DNA of 64,000 bases from Novacetimonas pomaceti (GCF_003207955.1 NZ_NOXG01000001.1:310001-374000); one strand, 5' to 3'. Shown: positions 36,862 to 45,160, counted from the first letter of the stretch. Translations and numbers: made by a program. Notes: generated by a model not told the origin, from the letters alone.

Positions 36862-36892
36862 GGCAGTGGAACATGCCCGGTAGTGGAACATG
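36859..36892 (+). repeat. 17-bp tandem duplication before mgtC
   Basis: Two adjacent units, CCCGGCAGTGGAACATG (36859-36875) and CCCGGTAGTGGAACATG (36876-36892), differ at one base. The array overlaps the end of the hairpin and ends 35 bases before the mgtC start. Confidence 0.85.
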
Positions 36893-36927
36893 AATGACAA
36901 TGGCAGGGATGGGGTAATATCTGACGC

Positions 36928-37716
36928 ATGGTCATGACGCATGCGCCCGGCGAGGGCTGGGTCCAGCTGGGTGAACTCGGCCTGGCGTTCCTGCTTTCGG
37001 GGCTGGTGGGGCTGGAGCGGGAAATCCGCCAGAAAAGCGCGGGACTGCGTACCTATACACTGGTCGGTGTGGCGGCGGCCCTGTTCATGCTGGTGTCCAA
37101 GTACGGATTCAACGACGTCCTTGAAAAGGAACGGGTCATCCTCGATCCGTCGCGGGTCGCGGCCCAGATCGTATCCGGGATCGGTTTTATCGGTGGTGGC
37201 GTGATTTTCATGCGCCGCAACGTGGTGCGCGGCCTGACGACGGCGGCATCGGTCTGGTTGACGGCGGCGCTGGGCATGGCGTGCGGGGCGGGGCTGCTGG
37301 CGCTGGCGATCGCCACGACGCTTGGCCACTTCGTCATCATGTTCATCTTCCCGCGCCTGTTGCGTCATATCCCGCATGAACGTCAGGCCGTCACGAATAT
37401 CGGCATCACCTATGCCGATGGCAAAGGCGTGCTGAGGCACATACTGGTGGAATGCACCCGCCTGCGTTTCAGGGTGGACCATGTGCGTATCGAGCGCGAG
37501 GGCCTGTATGAAACGGCGCGCGAGGCGCTGGAGGACCAGGCGGATTACGAAGGGACCGATATGCGGATTCCCCCGGTGTCGGGGACGGTAAGGCGTCAGG
37601 TGCGCCTATCGATGCAGGTGAACGGTCCCACGCCCATTGCGCGGCTGATCGCCACATTGTCCGACATGCCGGGCATCATGGAGGTGGGCACGACTGACGA
37701 GCGGCATCTGGACTGA
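36928..37716 (+). CDS. mgtC: MgtC/SapB family membrane protein
   Basis: 262-residue protein. The N-terminal half has five helices and the family motifs FLLSGLVGLEREIRQKSAGLRTYTLVG (~20-46) and GIGFIGGGVIFMRRNVVRGLTTAASVW (~86-112). The C-terminal ~110 residues form the soluble ACT-like domain of the long MgtC form. The family is tied to survival at low magnesium and to control of F-type ATPase in pathogens; its role in this organism is not known. Start ATG 36928; ATG 36934 is possible. Confidence 0.9.
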   Translation: MVMTHAPGEGWVQLGELGLAFLLSGLVGLEREIRQKSAGLRTYTLVGVAAALFMLVSKYGFNDVLEKERVILDPSRVAAQIVSGIGFIGGGVIFMRRNVVRGLTTAASVWLTAALGMACGAGLLALAIATTLGHFVIMFIFPRLLRHIPHERQAVTNIGITYADGKGVLRHILVECTRLRFRVDHVRIEREGLYETAREALEDQADYEGTDMRIPPVSGTVRRQVRLSMQVNGPTPIARLIATLSDMPGIMEVGTTDERHLD

Positions 37717-37732
37717 ATTGTGCTGCGTGACT

Positions 37733-37760
37733 GGTCCCGACCGCATGCGCCGCCGGGACC
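37733..37760. terminator. Hairpin between convergent genes
   Basis: Perfect 7-bp arms GGTCCCG (37733-37739) and CGGGACC (37754-37760) lie between the stops of mgtC (37716) and the minus-strand small gene (37774). No T run on either side, so a weak bidirectional terminator at most. Confidence 0.4.
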
Positions 37761-37773
37761 GCCTGATATCGGG

Positions 37774-38013
37774 TTACTGGAAATGGATCTGGTGGCCGCG
37801 CCGCCGGTCGCGGCCCAGGTCATAGGCGCCACCCTGTTCGAGGATGGCCTGGTGGATGCGGTCCACCCGTTCGGAATGACGGCGTCCGCGACGTTTCTGC
37901 GCGATGCCCCGTGCCTGGAGGTTTCTGCTGCCGGCAGCACGTCCAATTTCGTGTTTAAGCTGCCCCATCAGAATGTTTGTCTTGGCGAAGAGCATGTCCG
38001 TGAACTGATACAT
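37774..38013 (-). CDS. Small basic protein of unknown function
   Basis: 79 residues starting MYQFTDMLFAKTNILMGQL and ending RRRGHQIHFQ. The start at 38013 is unusually well supported: AAGGAG sits eight bases before ATG on the minus strand, and the frame upstream has no other good site. The protein is rich in Arg and His after residue 25, with a mixed hydrophobic N-terminal helix. I do not recognise a family. It converges on mgtC and lies downstream of the MFS exporter on the same strand, 128 bases after it. Confidence 0.6.
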   Translation of the reverse strand: MYQFTDMLFAKTNILMGQLKHEIGRAAGSRNLQARGIAQKRRGRRHSERVDRIHQAILEQGGAYDLGRDRRRGHQIHFQ

Positions 38014-38141
38014 GTCACTTTCTCCTTGATGGTGGCCGCACTTAACGGGCGCCCATGACAAGGGGAACATATTGCATGCCTGATATGCAATAAAAAACGC
38101 ACATCGGTTCCGCATGAACTTTCGATGACTGCGGCACAGTC

Positions 38142-39416
38142 CTATTCCGCGCGGATGTCATCCAGCCGGTCGAGGCGGCGCAGGCTGGGGAACATGGCCA
38201 TCCACAGCAGCGTGACCGCAATCGTCCCGACCCCGCCCAGCGCCACGGCCTCCACCGGGCCAATCGCGCTGGCGAGCATGCCGCTTTCGAATTCTCCCAG
38301 CTGGTTGGACGATCCGATGAACAGCATGTTGACGGCGGAGACCCGTCCCCGCATCGAATCCGGCGTGCGCAGCTGCACCAGCGCCCCGCGCACCACCACG
38401 CTGACGACATCGGCCGCCCCGAGCACCGCCAGGGCAAGGATCGACAGCGGCATGGAGGTGGAAAAGGCAAAGACGATCGTCGCCACGCCAAATGTCGCGA
38501 CAGCGGCAAACATGGATGGCCCGGCACGATGGTTGAGGGGCTTCCACACGAAAAACACCGCGCAGGCGACCGCCCCCATGGCTGGCGCGGCCCGCAGCAG
38601 CCCCAGCCCCATGGGACCGGCATGCAGGATATCGCTGGCATAGACAGGCAGCATTGCCGTGGCCCCGCCCAGCAGCACGGCGAACAGGTCCAGCGAAATC
38701 GCCCCGAGCATGTCGGGCCGTTTCCGCATGAAGCGCCAGACATCCATGAACATCGACAGCGACATCGGCTGGCGCGGGCGTGCGATATTGCGCAGCGGCA
38801 GCAGGAAGGTACCCAGCATGGCAAGCGCGAAGCCAAGCGCGCAGATCATGTAGCACAGGCCCGCGCCCGCGCCGTACAGCAGGCCGCCCACCGATGGCCC
38901 CGTCACCGCCGCCGCCTGGAACAGGGAGGAGGAGACAGCCGCGGCGCGGGGGAACATGTAGGGCGGCACGATGGAGGGAAGGAAGGTCTGCTGGCACGGC
39001 ATTTCAAAGGCCCGCGCCATGCCGAAGACCATGACCATGGCATAGATCATGCCCGGCGTGGTCCATCCCCCGAACGCCGCCGTCGCCATGATCAGTGCCG
39101 AGGCCGCCTCGATCCCCTGGCAGGTCATGGCGATCCGGCGGCGGTTCATGTGATCGGCCGCATGTCCCGCCAGCATCGTCAGGCAGATCATGGGAAAGAA
39201 CTGCGCCAGTCCCACCAGCGCGAGGGAGCGGGCGCTGTGGGTCAGGGCATAGATCTGCCACCCCACGGCCACCGCCTGCACGCATGAGGAGAAGGAGGAG
39301 GAGGTCCGCGCCATCAGGAACGCCATGAGGCCGGGATGACGCAGAAGGCCGCCGGCATGCGGATCCGGTCTGGATGTTTCCTCCGCCGTGGCGGAAAAAT
39401 TCTTCGGTCGTGTCAT
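38142..39416 (-). CDS. MFS transporter, EntS/enterobactin-exporter-like family
   Basis: 424-residue protein with about twelve membrane segments. The first segment region GLMAFLMARTSSSFSSCVQAVAVGWQIYALT and the loop AGHAADHMNRRRIAMTCQ are typical of the MFS_3 (EntS-like) subfamily. RGALVQLRTPDSMRGRVSAVNMLFIGSSNQLGEFESG (~350) is the conserved late-cytoplasmic segment. Substrate unknown; siderophore export is one family role, but no siderophore genes are near. It is divergent from csaA. Confidence 0.85.
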   Translation of the reverse strand: MTRPKNFSATAEETSRPDPHAGGLLRHPGLMAFLMARTSSSFSSCVQAVAVGWQIYALTHSARSLALVGLAQFFPMICLTMLAGHAADHMNRRRIAMTCQGIEAASALIMATAAFGGWTTPGMIYAMVMVFGMARAFEMPCQQTFLPSIVPPYMFPRAAAVSSSLFQAAAVTGPSVGGLLYGAGAGLCYMICALGFALAMLGTFLLPLRNIARPRQPMSLSMFMDVWRFMRKRPDMLGAISLDLFAVLLGGATAMLPVYASDILHAGPMGLGLLRAAPAMGAVACAVFFVWKPLNHRAGPSMFAAVATFGVATIVFAFSTSMPLSILALAVLGAADVVSVVVRGALVQLRTPDSMRGRVSAVNMLFIGSSNQLGEFESGMLASAIGPVEAVALGGVGTIAVTLLWMAMFPSLRRLDRLDDIRAE

Positions 39417-39539
39417 GATGTTCCAAGCTATAGCAGGCGCGCGATTGAATCCGGCATGAAATCCCTGGTGAAAATTCCATGTCGAAAAGGATTGATCGCA
39501 GGTTTACAATATGACGCGAACATGGGCAGAAACATTTCC

Positions 39540-39905
39540 ATGACAGACCTTGCGCCGCCTGTATCGGACATGCCCGCCAGCGATGGGGGCACCGGGTATC
39601 TGGATATCCGGGTCGGCACGATCCTGGAGGCCAGCCCCCTTCCGGATACGTACCGCGATACCTATCGACTGCGAATCGATTTCGGTTCCCATCTTGGAAC
39701 GCGCACGTCCGCCGTGCGGGTCAATCACCGCTATACCCCGTCGCGGCTGGCGGGGCGGCAGGTCTGTGCAATCGTGAATGTGCCGCCACGCCAGATCGGG
39801 CCCTTCCGCAGCGAGGTCCTGACCCTGAGCATGCGCGACAACAAGGGGGAGGCCGTGCTGATCCGTCCGGACAGCCGCGTCCCCGACGGAGGAAAACTGT
39901 TCTGA
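39540..39905 (+). CDS. csaA: CsaA-type tRNA-binding protein
   Basis: 121-residue OB-fold protein of the EMAP/tRNA-binding domain family. GYLDIRVGTILEASPLP (~16-32) and RQVCAIVNVPPRQIGPFRSEVLTL (~77-100) are the family hallmarks. The fold binds tRNA elbow regions; CsaA is also described as a secretion-linked chaperone. The start is uncertain: ATG at 39540 is preferred on length, with ATG at 39522 in frame and neither having a strong ribosome site. The stop overlaps the gpt ATG by one base. Confidence 0.85.
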   Translation: MTDLAPPVSDMPASDGGTGYLDIRVGTILEASPLPDTYRDTYRLRIDFGSHLGTRTSAVRVNHRYTPSRLAGRQVCAIVNVPPRQIGPFRSEVLTLSMRDNKGEAVLIRPDSRVPDGGKLF

Positions 39906-40390
39906 TGGCAACCAGTTATGCGACCGTGACGTGGGACCAGCTTCACCGCGATGCCCGTCAGCTGGCGGCGGAGCTCATGCCGCGTGGTCCCTTTAAGGGA
40001 ATCGTGGCGATCACGCGTGGCGGCCTGATCCCCGCCGCCATCATCGCGCGGGAACTGGACTGCCGCCTGATCGAGACGGTCTCCGTCGTGACCTATGACG
40101 AGGAAAGGCAGGGCGAGGCCACGGTCATCAAGCGGCCCGAAGCCGCAGGCGATGGCGAAGGGTTCCTGATCATCGATGATCTGGTGGATTCGGGCGTCAC
40201 GGCGGAACTGGTGCGCAGGATGCTGCCCAAGGCGCTGTTCGCGTGCCTGTATGCAAAGCCGACGGGCCGCCCCCTGACGGACATGTTCGTGGTGGAGGTG
40301 CCGCAGGAAACCTGGGTGCTGTTCCCGTGGGACACCGCGCCGCTGTTCATTCCGCCGCTGGCGCGCAGGGACGATACGTCACGCTCCTGA
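39905..40390 (+). CDS. gpt: Xanthine(-guanine) phosphoribosyltransferase
   Basis: 161-residue purine-salvage enzyme that joins PRPP to xanthine or guanine. The PRPP loop is FLIIDDLVDSGVTAELV (~84-100), and an early ITRGGLIPAAIIARELD holds the second ligand loop. VLFPWDTA near the end is typical of enteric-type Gpt. It is translationally coupled to csaA (TGATG). Confidence 0.92.
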   Translation: MATSYATVTWDQLHRDARQLAAELMPRGPFKGIVAITRGGLIPAAIIARELDCRLIETVSVVTYDEERQGEATVIKRPEAAGDGEGFLIIDDLVDSGVTAELVRRMLPKALFACLYAKPTGRPLTDMFVVEVPQETWVLFPWDTAPLFIPPLARRDDTSRS

Positions 40391-40556
40391 ACGGGCGTTA
40401 CGGCCGGCATGGCGGCGATGTTCACGTGAATGCGTTGTCATGCCAGCAGGTTTTGATGGCCGGCCGGCTTGTCAGGCAGCATGCGGGGGCGATATTTTTT
40501 TCAACAAGGTGCTTGCCAGAGCGGCCAATGACACATAGCTTCCCCCTCCATGGTGA

Positions 40557-40633
40557 CGGGGCGTGGCGCAGCCTGGTAGCGCGCGTGTTTTGGGTACACG
40601 AGGCCCCCGGTTCGAGTCCGGGCGCCCCGACCA
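40557..40633 (+). tRNA. tRNA-Pro (anticodon UGG)
   Basis: A 77-base cloverleaf with acceptor CGGGGCG/CGCCCCG, T-arm CCGGTTCGAGTCCGG and encoded CCA. The anticodon loop TTTGGGT places TGG at 40591-40593. Confidence 0.96.
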
Positions 40634-40654
40634 CCATAATGGGAGATCGTTTTC

Positions 40655-40960
40655 ATGCGTGCCCGCGTTTATCAGGAATCAAAAACGGCAACCCAGTCAG
40701 GTCAGGCGAACACGCATACGTGGGTTCTGGAATATGGCCAGACACAGCCCCGGCATGTCGACACGCTGATGGGCTGGACCGGGAGCCGCGACACGCTGTC
40801 GCAGGTGCGCCTGCTGTTCCCCTCCCAGGAAGCCGCCGTTGCCTATGCCATGCATAATGGCATCGGATATGATCTGGAACTGCCCGTTCCGCGCATCCGC
40901 AAGCCAAAGGCCTATGCCGATAATTTTCGCTGTGACCGTATCCAGAACTGGACGCACTAG
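40655..40960 (+). CDS. Complex I accessory subunit, NDUFS4-like (ETC complex I conserved region)
   Basis: 101-residue soluble protein. WVLEYGQTQPRHVDTLMGWTGSRDTLSQVRL followed by FPSQEAAVAYAMHNGIGYDL matches the pattern of the NDUFS4 / ETC_C1 family: a beta-strand core, the MGWTGS turn and a late helix. In alphaproteobacteria this is an accessory subunit of complex I on the peripheral arm. It lies 15 kb from the nuo operon, alone between tRNA-Pro and tRNA-Arg, which is normal for this gene. The tRNA-Pro 3' end is only 21 bases upstream. Confidence 0.85.
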   Translation: MRARVYQESKTATQSGQANTHTWVLEYGQTQPRHVDTLMGWTGSRDTLSQVRLLFPSQEAAVAYAMHNGIGYDLELPVPRIRKPKAYADNFRCDRIQNWTH

Positions 40961-40987
40961 CTTCCATCTGGCACAACGCGGTGTTCC

Positions 40988-41064
40988 GCGCCCTTAGCTC
41001 AGTTGGATAGAGCAACAGCCTTCTAAGCTGTGGGTCGTTGGTTCGAATCCAACAGGGCGCGCCA
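40988..41064 (+). tRNA. tRNA-Arg (anticodon UCU)
   Basis: A 77-base cloverleaf with acceptor GCGCCCT/AGGGCGC, D-arm AGCTCAGTTGGATAGAGC, T-arm TTGGTTCGAATCCAA and encoded CCA. The anticodon loop CTTCTAA places TCT at 41022-41024. Confidence 0.96.
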
Positions 41065-41211
41065 TTTTTCAGCGGCCTGGGTAACTCGGCCGTCAGGAAT
41101 TGACACGGCTTTGCCCTGTGCATGGCCGTGATCGAGATGACCCTGCCGGTCTCCCGGTCCTGATGCTGTTTTCCATAACTGCATGCCGGTGATGCAGGTC
41201 TGCGTCCGCTG

Positions 41212-41526
41212 TTACTGCGGGGGGCTGGCCGGTCTGGTTCCGGGCTGATCGCCTGTGGCTGGTTCTTGTCCTGTCGGCGGCTGGCCTGATGGGGAATGTC
41301 CGGGCTGTTCATTGGGTTTGCGATGCCGATGGGCCGGAGGACCGGATACTGAGTCCGGACTGGCCTGATCGTGTATCGGGGGTGATGCCGGGGCAACCGG
41401 CTTTCCCGGGGAAGAGCGGGGCGCTGCAAACTGCGCGTGTGCCGTCGTCAGGGGACAGGCACAGGCCAGCACAGCCATGCACGCCAGCCTGATATTTCCC
41501 AGCCTGACATTTCCATGGCAGGACAT
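41212..41526 (-). CDS. Small secreted proline-rich protein
   Basis: 104 residues. The N-terminus (SCHGNVRLGNIRLACMAV then LACACPLTTAHAQFAAP) reads as a signal peptide with likely cleavage after AHA. The rest is Pro/Ser/Gly-rich and probably unstructured, with many short Pro repeats and no cysteines. AGGAGG lies correctly before the ATG at 41526, so the start is well supported although the frame is open to 41574. No family recognised; the low complexity limits homology calls. It is 158 bases downstream of the ATP-grasp gene on the same strand. Confidence 0.65.
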   Translation of the reverse strand: MSCHGNVRLGNIRLACMAVLACACPLTTAHAQFAAPRSSPGKPVAPASPPIHDQASPDSVSGPPAHRHRKPNEQPGHSPSGQPPTGQEPATGDQPGTRPASPPQ

Positions 41527-41684
41527 GAAAGCCTCCTGATACACGGCGAAACGCCTTGCGCCATTTGTCTGCATTGCCTCGGCCTGGGGTCAACGGATAT
41601 GTGGGCAGGACGGTTCCCCGTTCACGTGCGTATCGGCGCCAAGGCGGGATCATATGTAAAAAGGCCCATGGGAAAAGCCGGCCT

Positions 41685-43178
41685 TCAGCCTGTCATCGCG
41701 CCGTCATGGTGGCATTGCTGCCGGGCGTTCGGTATCGATGACTGGCGTCCCTGTAGCAGATGATGGGCCAGAAGGTGGGCAAGACGCCCATCGCCCAGCG
41801 GGCGATCCGCCATGCGTTGCATGATATCCAGACAGGGACCGCTATTCCCCTCGATCAGGACGGGACCGGGCGTGGTCAGGGCGATATCCCATCCCACAAT
41901 GACGTAGGAGGTCAGGGTGGCATGGGCCGCGCACGCCAACGCACGGACATCGTTCCAGAAAGGTAGCCTGACGCCTTCTATGACGTGATTGGTGCCGGGA
42001 TGGTGACGCAGGCGGCCATGGGTTGCATCCACGCCCAGATTGCTTGCACATCCCAGTTGCCCGCATGAAATGTCGATCGGTGCCCCGATCCCGCCCGCAT
42101 GAATGTTGTCCACGATACAGTCAGGGCGGGTTGCCATACGGAAAATGGCGTCCGTAATCTCCGGCATGCCATCCTCGTTCAGGCAGGTTACCATGCGGAC
42201 GGTTGCAACGGCATGGCCCGCCAGTTGCGCGATATCGGGATGATTGCTGAGGCAGCGCTGTATGATTGTCCTGCGGCCATTCGAACGGAATGCAAGCCGC
42301 TGGCGCAGTTCCACCTCCGCAAGACGTCCGGTGGTGCCGGTATATATGTCCTGTCCCTGCATGTCCTTTCCCTGCCAGCGCCAGCGTTCCGCCCCACGCC
42401 CGCCACTGCCGCGCGCGGGTTTGATAAACAGGTCACATGCAGGCAGGCGTGTCAGGGATGTATCCGAAAACATGATGTGCCCATCATCCGCGATGGCAAC
42501 CGGTTCAACGGCATGAAGGCCGAATTCCCGGCAGTGCGCGGCGAAAATATCCTTGTTCCCCAGGATGCAGTGTTTTCGCGGAACATCGGTCAGCACCACA
42601 TACGCGCCGGCCTTTGTCTCGCCACGCCCGATATAGGACAGGCAGGAGCCCCTGTTATCTTTTTTGTATAGATCAAATATATAATACCATGGTGGAAGTA
42701 TTCCGGTTGTCAGTCCAATGACTATCTGGTCCAGAAATTGCCGTGGCATGGCTCTTCCGGAATGCCTGCGTGCATATGATGCGTTTCGACGCGTGGATAT
42801 GATCGAAAGCACAATTATGCCTGGCAGCCAGAGCATGAAGGCAACGGCGATATCCAGCCATTCACTTCCTTCCTCGGGCCTCCAGTAATGCCGGACATAG
42901 GCATGTCGGATAGTATCGAGCGGGGAACTCGGGTTTTTCAAACCTGCCACGCCGCCCCCGAACAGATTCTTCTGGATGCCGTTTATTGCAAATCCGGACA
43001 TGATCCCCAGGCCGGAGGCACGGTACAGGATGGCTTCCCCATGTTTTTTAAGAAAATCAAGCAACAGCGCGCCAACACCCCTGCGCTGCGCGGAAATACC
43101 CCTGCGCAGGTTCGGAAACGTGCCTGAAATAACAGGAATTTCTGAAACCGGCGCAGGGCTTCCAATTATGCTTTTCAT
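41685..43178 (-). CDS. Membrane-associated ATP-grasp protein, sugar-transfer-associated type
   Basis: 497 residues. The N-terminal ~190 include two hydrophobic segments (WLDIAVAFMLWLPGIIVLSII ~107-127 and QIVIGLTTGILPPWYYIF ~151-168). The C-terminal ~300 look like the sugar-transfer-associated ATP-grasp family: DLFIKPARGSGGRGAERW (nucleotide Lys), later GWDIALTTPGPVLIEGNSGPCLDIMQ with the metal-binding Glu and Asn. That family is found in polysaccharide loci, but no glycosyltransferase is near. The gene and its upstream region are more AT-rich than neighbours (for example ~42660-42700), hinting at transfer. No strong ribosome site before ATG 43178. Confidence 0.75.
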   Translation of the reverse strand: MKSIIGSPAPVSEIPVISGTFPNLRRGISAQRRGVGALLLDFLKKHGEAILYRASGLGIMSGFAINGIQKNLFGGGVAGLKNPSSPLDTIRHAYVRHYWRPEEGSEWLDIAVAFMLWLPGIIVLSIISTRRNASYARRHSGRAMPRQFLDQIVIGLTTGILPPWYYIFDLYKKDNRGSCLSYIGRGETKAGAYVVLTDVPRKHCILGNKDIFAAHCREFGLHAVEPVAIADDGHIMFSDTSLTRLPACDLFIKPARGSGGRGAERWRWQGKDMQGQDIYTGTTGRLAEVELRQRLAFRSNGRRTIIQRCLSNHPDIAQLAGHAVATVRMVTCLNEDGMPEITDAIFRMATRPDCIVDNIHAGGIGAPIDISCGQLGCASNLGVDATHGRLRHHPGTNHVIEGVRLPFWNDVRALACAAHATLTSYVIVGWDIALTTPGPVLIEGNSGPCLDIMQRMADRPLGDGRLAHLLAHHLLQGRQSSIPNARQQCHHDGAMTG

Positions 43179-43557
43179 GCCGGAAATCCGTTCAGATGAA
43201 CCTGGCTCGTAACGGAATTTCTGGGGGAAGGTTTTTGTCGTATGCGTAATATTTTGTAATTATCCTGATGATGCATGACCGTAACCTTCCGGTTGCCTGG
43301 CACGACCGCTTCATGCCCGATCCGAAAGCTTGAAGGACTGCGTCATCGTTTCATTTCCATCCGGCGCATCATGTTGGTGTGCGAACCATTACGGGAAAGG
43401 CATGCCGTCGTCGGATAGTGCCCGGCGGCCGGCATCAACAGGACCGGGAATCTCTGAAAAGGTTCGTTTCTTTCCAATGGATTGACGCAAACGGGCAAAG
43501 ACTTTCCGAATGCTGGATCGTTCGTTGTCGGGAACGACTCTTTCGGAAGGGGATCAC
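43179..43557. other. Divergent promoter region, ATP-grasp gene / FAD oxidoreductase
   Basis: The 379 bp between divergent starts contain no credible gene. The part nearer the ATP-grasp gene (43230-43270) is AT-rich and is the likely promoter area for that gene. No operator or riboswitch pattern was recognised. Confidence 0.5.
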
Positions 43558-44877
43558 ATGAAAACCCGGATCGCGATCATCGGGGGCGGGGCAAGTGGCG
43601 TTCTCGCCGCCATTCATCTGGCGCAAAGGACCGATCCCAAGGAAATAATGGTGATCGAACCTCGCGCGCGCATCGCGCGTGGCGTTGCCTATTCGACGAC
43701 CGAACCTGTCCATCTGCTGAATGTCAGGGCCGCAAACATGGGGGCGCTGGCCGATGGGCCGGGGGATTTTGTTTCGTGGCTTGCGCAACATGGGCCGGAC
43801 ACCGCTGATGGCACGCGCTTCATGCCTCGCATGGTGTGGGGCGACTATCTGGCCGGACGTTTTGGCGCAACCGGCATTCCGGTCCTCCATGGACGGCGGG
43901 TGACACGACTGGAAGTGCGCGGCGGGACGACCATCCTCCATCTGGATGATGGCAATACCGTGGAGACCGGAATGACGGTTCTTGCCATGGGGCATGCGCT
44001 GCCGGTGGACATTCCGTGCGTTGATGGCATCGCGCGGGATTCGGGACGCTATGTTCGCGCCGTCTGGGATACGTGGCCGCGCTGGCCCGCGGCCGATGCG
44101 CCGGTTGTTCTGGTCGGTTCCGGCCTGACGGCCATCGATGTCCTGCTGCGCCTGCGGCGTGGGGGATATGGTGGCGTCATTACGATGATATCGCGCCATG
44201 GCCTGCTGCCCTGTGCGCACGGGCCGGTCGAACCCGTGCCGTCCCCCGTCATTCCCGCCGACACGACGCCCACGGCGCGGCAGTATCTGCGTCATGTGCG
44301 CGTGGCCCTGAAAAACGGGGTGTCCTGGCGGGCGGCGGTGGATTCATTGCGGCCATGCAGCAATGCCCTGTGGGCGCGCCTGCCGGATACGGAACGGCGG
44401 CGGTTCCGGCGACATCTCTTTCACCGCTGGCACACGGCGCGTCACCGGATGGCGCCGCCCGTCGCGCGGCGTATTGCCGAGGAAATCGCCACGGGCCGCC
44501 TTGTCGTGCGGCGGGGACATGTGGCGGGCCTGTCGGGAAATGGCCATGACCTGCGGGTCCATGTCAGGACACGGGCGGGGGAGGAAGAATTCGCGGCCGA
44601 CATGGTCATGAACTGCACCGCGCCGGACACGAATTTCCGTCGCGTGGACACGCCGCTGCTCCGTTGTCTGCTTGACACGGGCATGGCCGTTCCCGGCGAC
44701 CTTGACGTTACTTTCGCAACGGATGCGAACGGCGCGCTTGTCGGGCGGGATGGAAAACCGTCAACCCGGCTCCATGCAATCGGGCCACTGCGTGCGGGAA
44801 GCCTGTTTGAAACGACGGCCATTCCCGAAATCCGTCAGCAGGCGCACGCGCTGGCTGCCTTCCTGTTTCCATCCTGA
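43558..44877 (+). CDS. FAD/NAD(P)-binding oxidoreductase (NAD_binding_9 / YdhS-like)
   Basis: 439-residue protein starting directly with the dinucleotide-binding fold: IAIIGGGASGVLAAIHLA (~5-22). VHLLNVRAANMGALADGPGDFVSWL (~56-80) is typical of the NAD_binding_9 group, and a second nucleotide motif PVVLVGSGLTAIDVLLRL (~182-199) follows. FAD-bound enzymes of this group are poorly characterised; some relate to lysine/ornithine N-hydroxylases. GGAAGGGG precedes ATG 43558. It converges on the NepR-like gene. Substrate unknown. Confidence 0.82.
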   Translation: MKTRIAIIGGGASGVLAAIHLAQRTDPKEIMVIEPRARIARGVAYSTTEPVHLLNVRAANMGALADGPGDFVSWLAQHGPDTADGTRFMPRMVWGDYLAGRFGATGIPVLHGRRVTRLEVRGGTTILHLDDGNTVETGMTVLAMGHALPVDIPCVDGIARDSGRYVRAVWDTWPRWPAADAPVVLVGSGLTAIDVLLRLRRGGYGGVITMISRHGLLPCAHGPVEPVPSPVIPADTTPTARQYLRHVRVALKNGVSWRAAVDSLRPCSNALWARLPDTERRRFRRHLFHRWHTARHRMAPPVARRIAEEIATGRLVVRRGHVAGLSGNGHDLRVHVRTRAGEEEFAADMVMNCTAPDTNFRRVDTPLLRCLLDTGMAVPGDLDVTFATDANGALVGRDGKPSTRLHAIGPLRAGSLFETTAIPEIRQQAHALAAFLFPS

Positions 44878-44908
44878 CCCTGCGATGTCCGGTGACGGAT
44901 GCAGGCGG

Positions 44909-45160
44909 TCATGGTGATGTCGCCAGCGCGACGCTTTCCATGATCGCGTGCATGTCCGCATGCAGGGAAGGGGGCATGTCCAATGGCGCCCTGTTAGCAA
45001 GGCTCTGCTCCCCATCCGACAGGAGCAGGTTTATCAGCGTCATCGGGATGGGTTCGTCGAGGATGCTGGCATACTGGCGGCTCAGCGTCGCGTGGACCCA
45101 TTCCGGAATGCCGGATTCCATGATGGGGAAGGCAACGGGTCTGGCGAACTCGTCTGGCAT
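44909..45160 (-). CDS. NepR-like anti-sigma factor candidate (copy 1)
   Basis: 83 residues. Residues ~20-50, EWVHATLSRQYASILDEPIP followed by MTLINLLLSD, match the NepR pattern of two helices around an E-P-[VI]-P turn: (L)R..Y..[VI]..EP[IV]P..L..LL. NepR proteins hold the EcfG sigma factor of the alphaproteobacterial general stress response until phosphorylated PhyR releases it. No phyR or ecfG gene is in the window. A second protein at 52312-52593 shares the same core. The N- and C-terminal flanks are short and unmatched. It converges with the FAD oxidoreductase gene. NepR assignment is inferred from the core motif. Confidence 0.6.
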   Translation of the reverse strand: MPDEFARPVAFPIMESGIPEWVHATLSRQYASILDEPIPMTLINLLLSDGEQSLANRAPLDMPPSLHADMHAIMESVALATSP

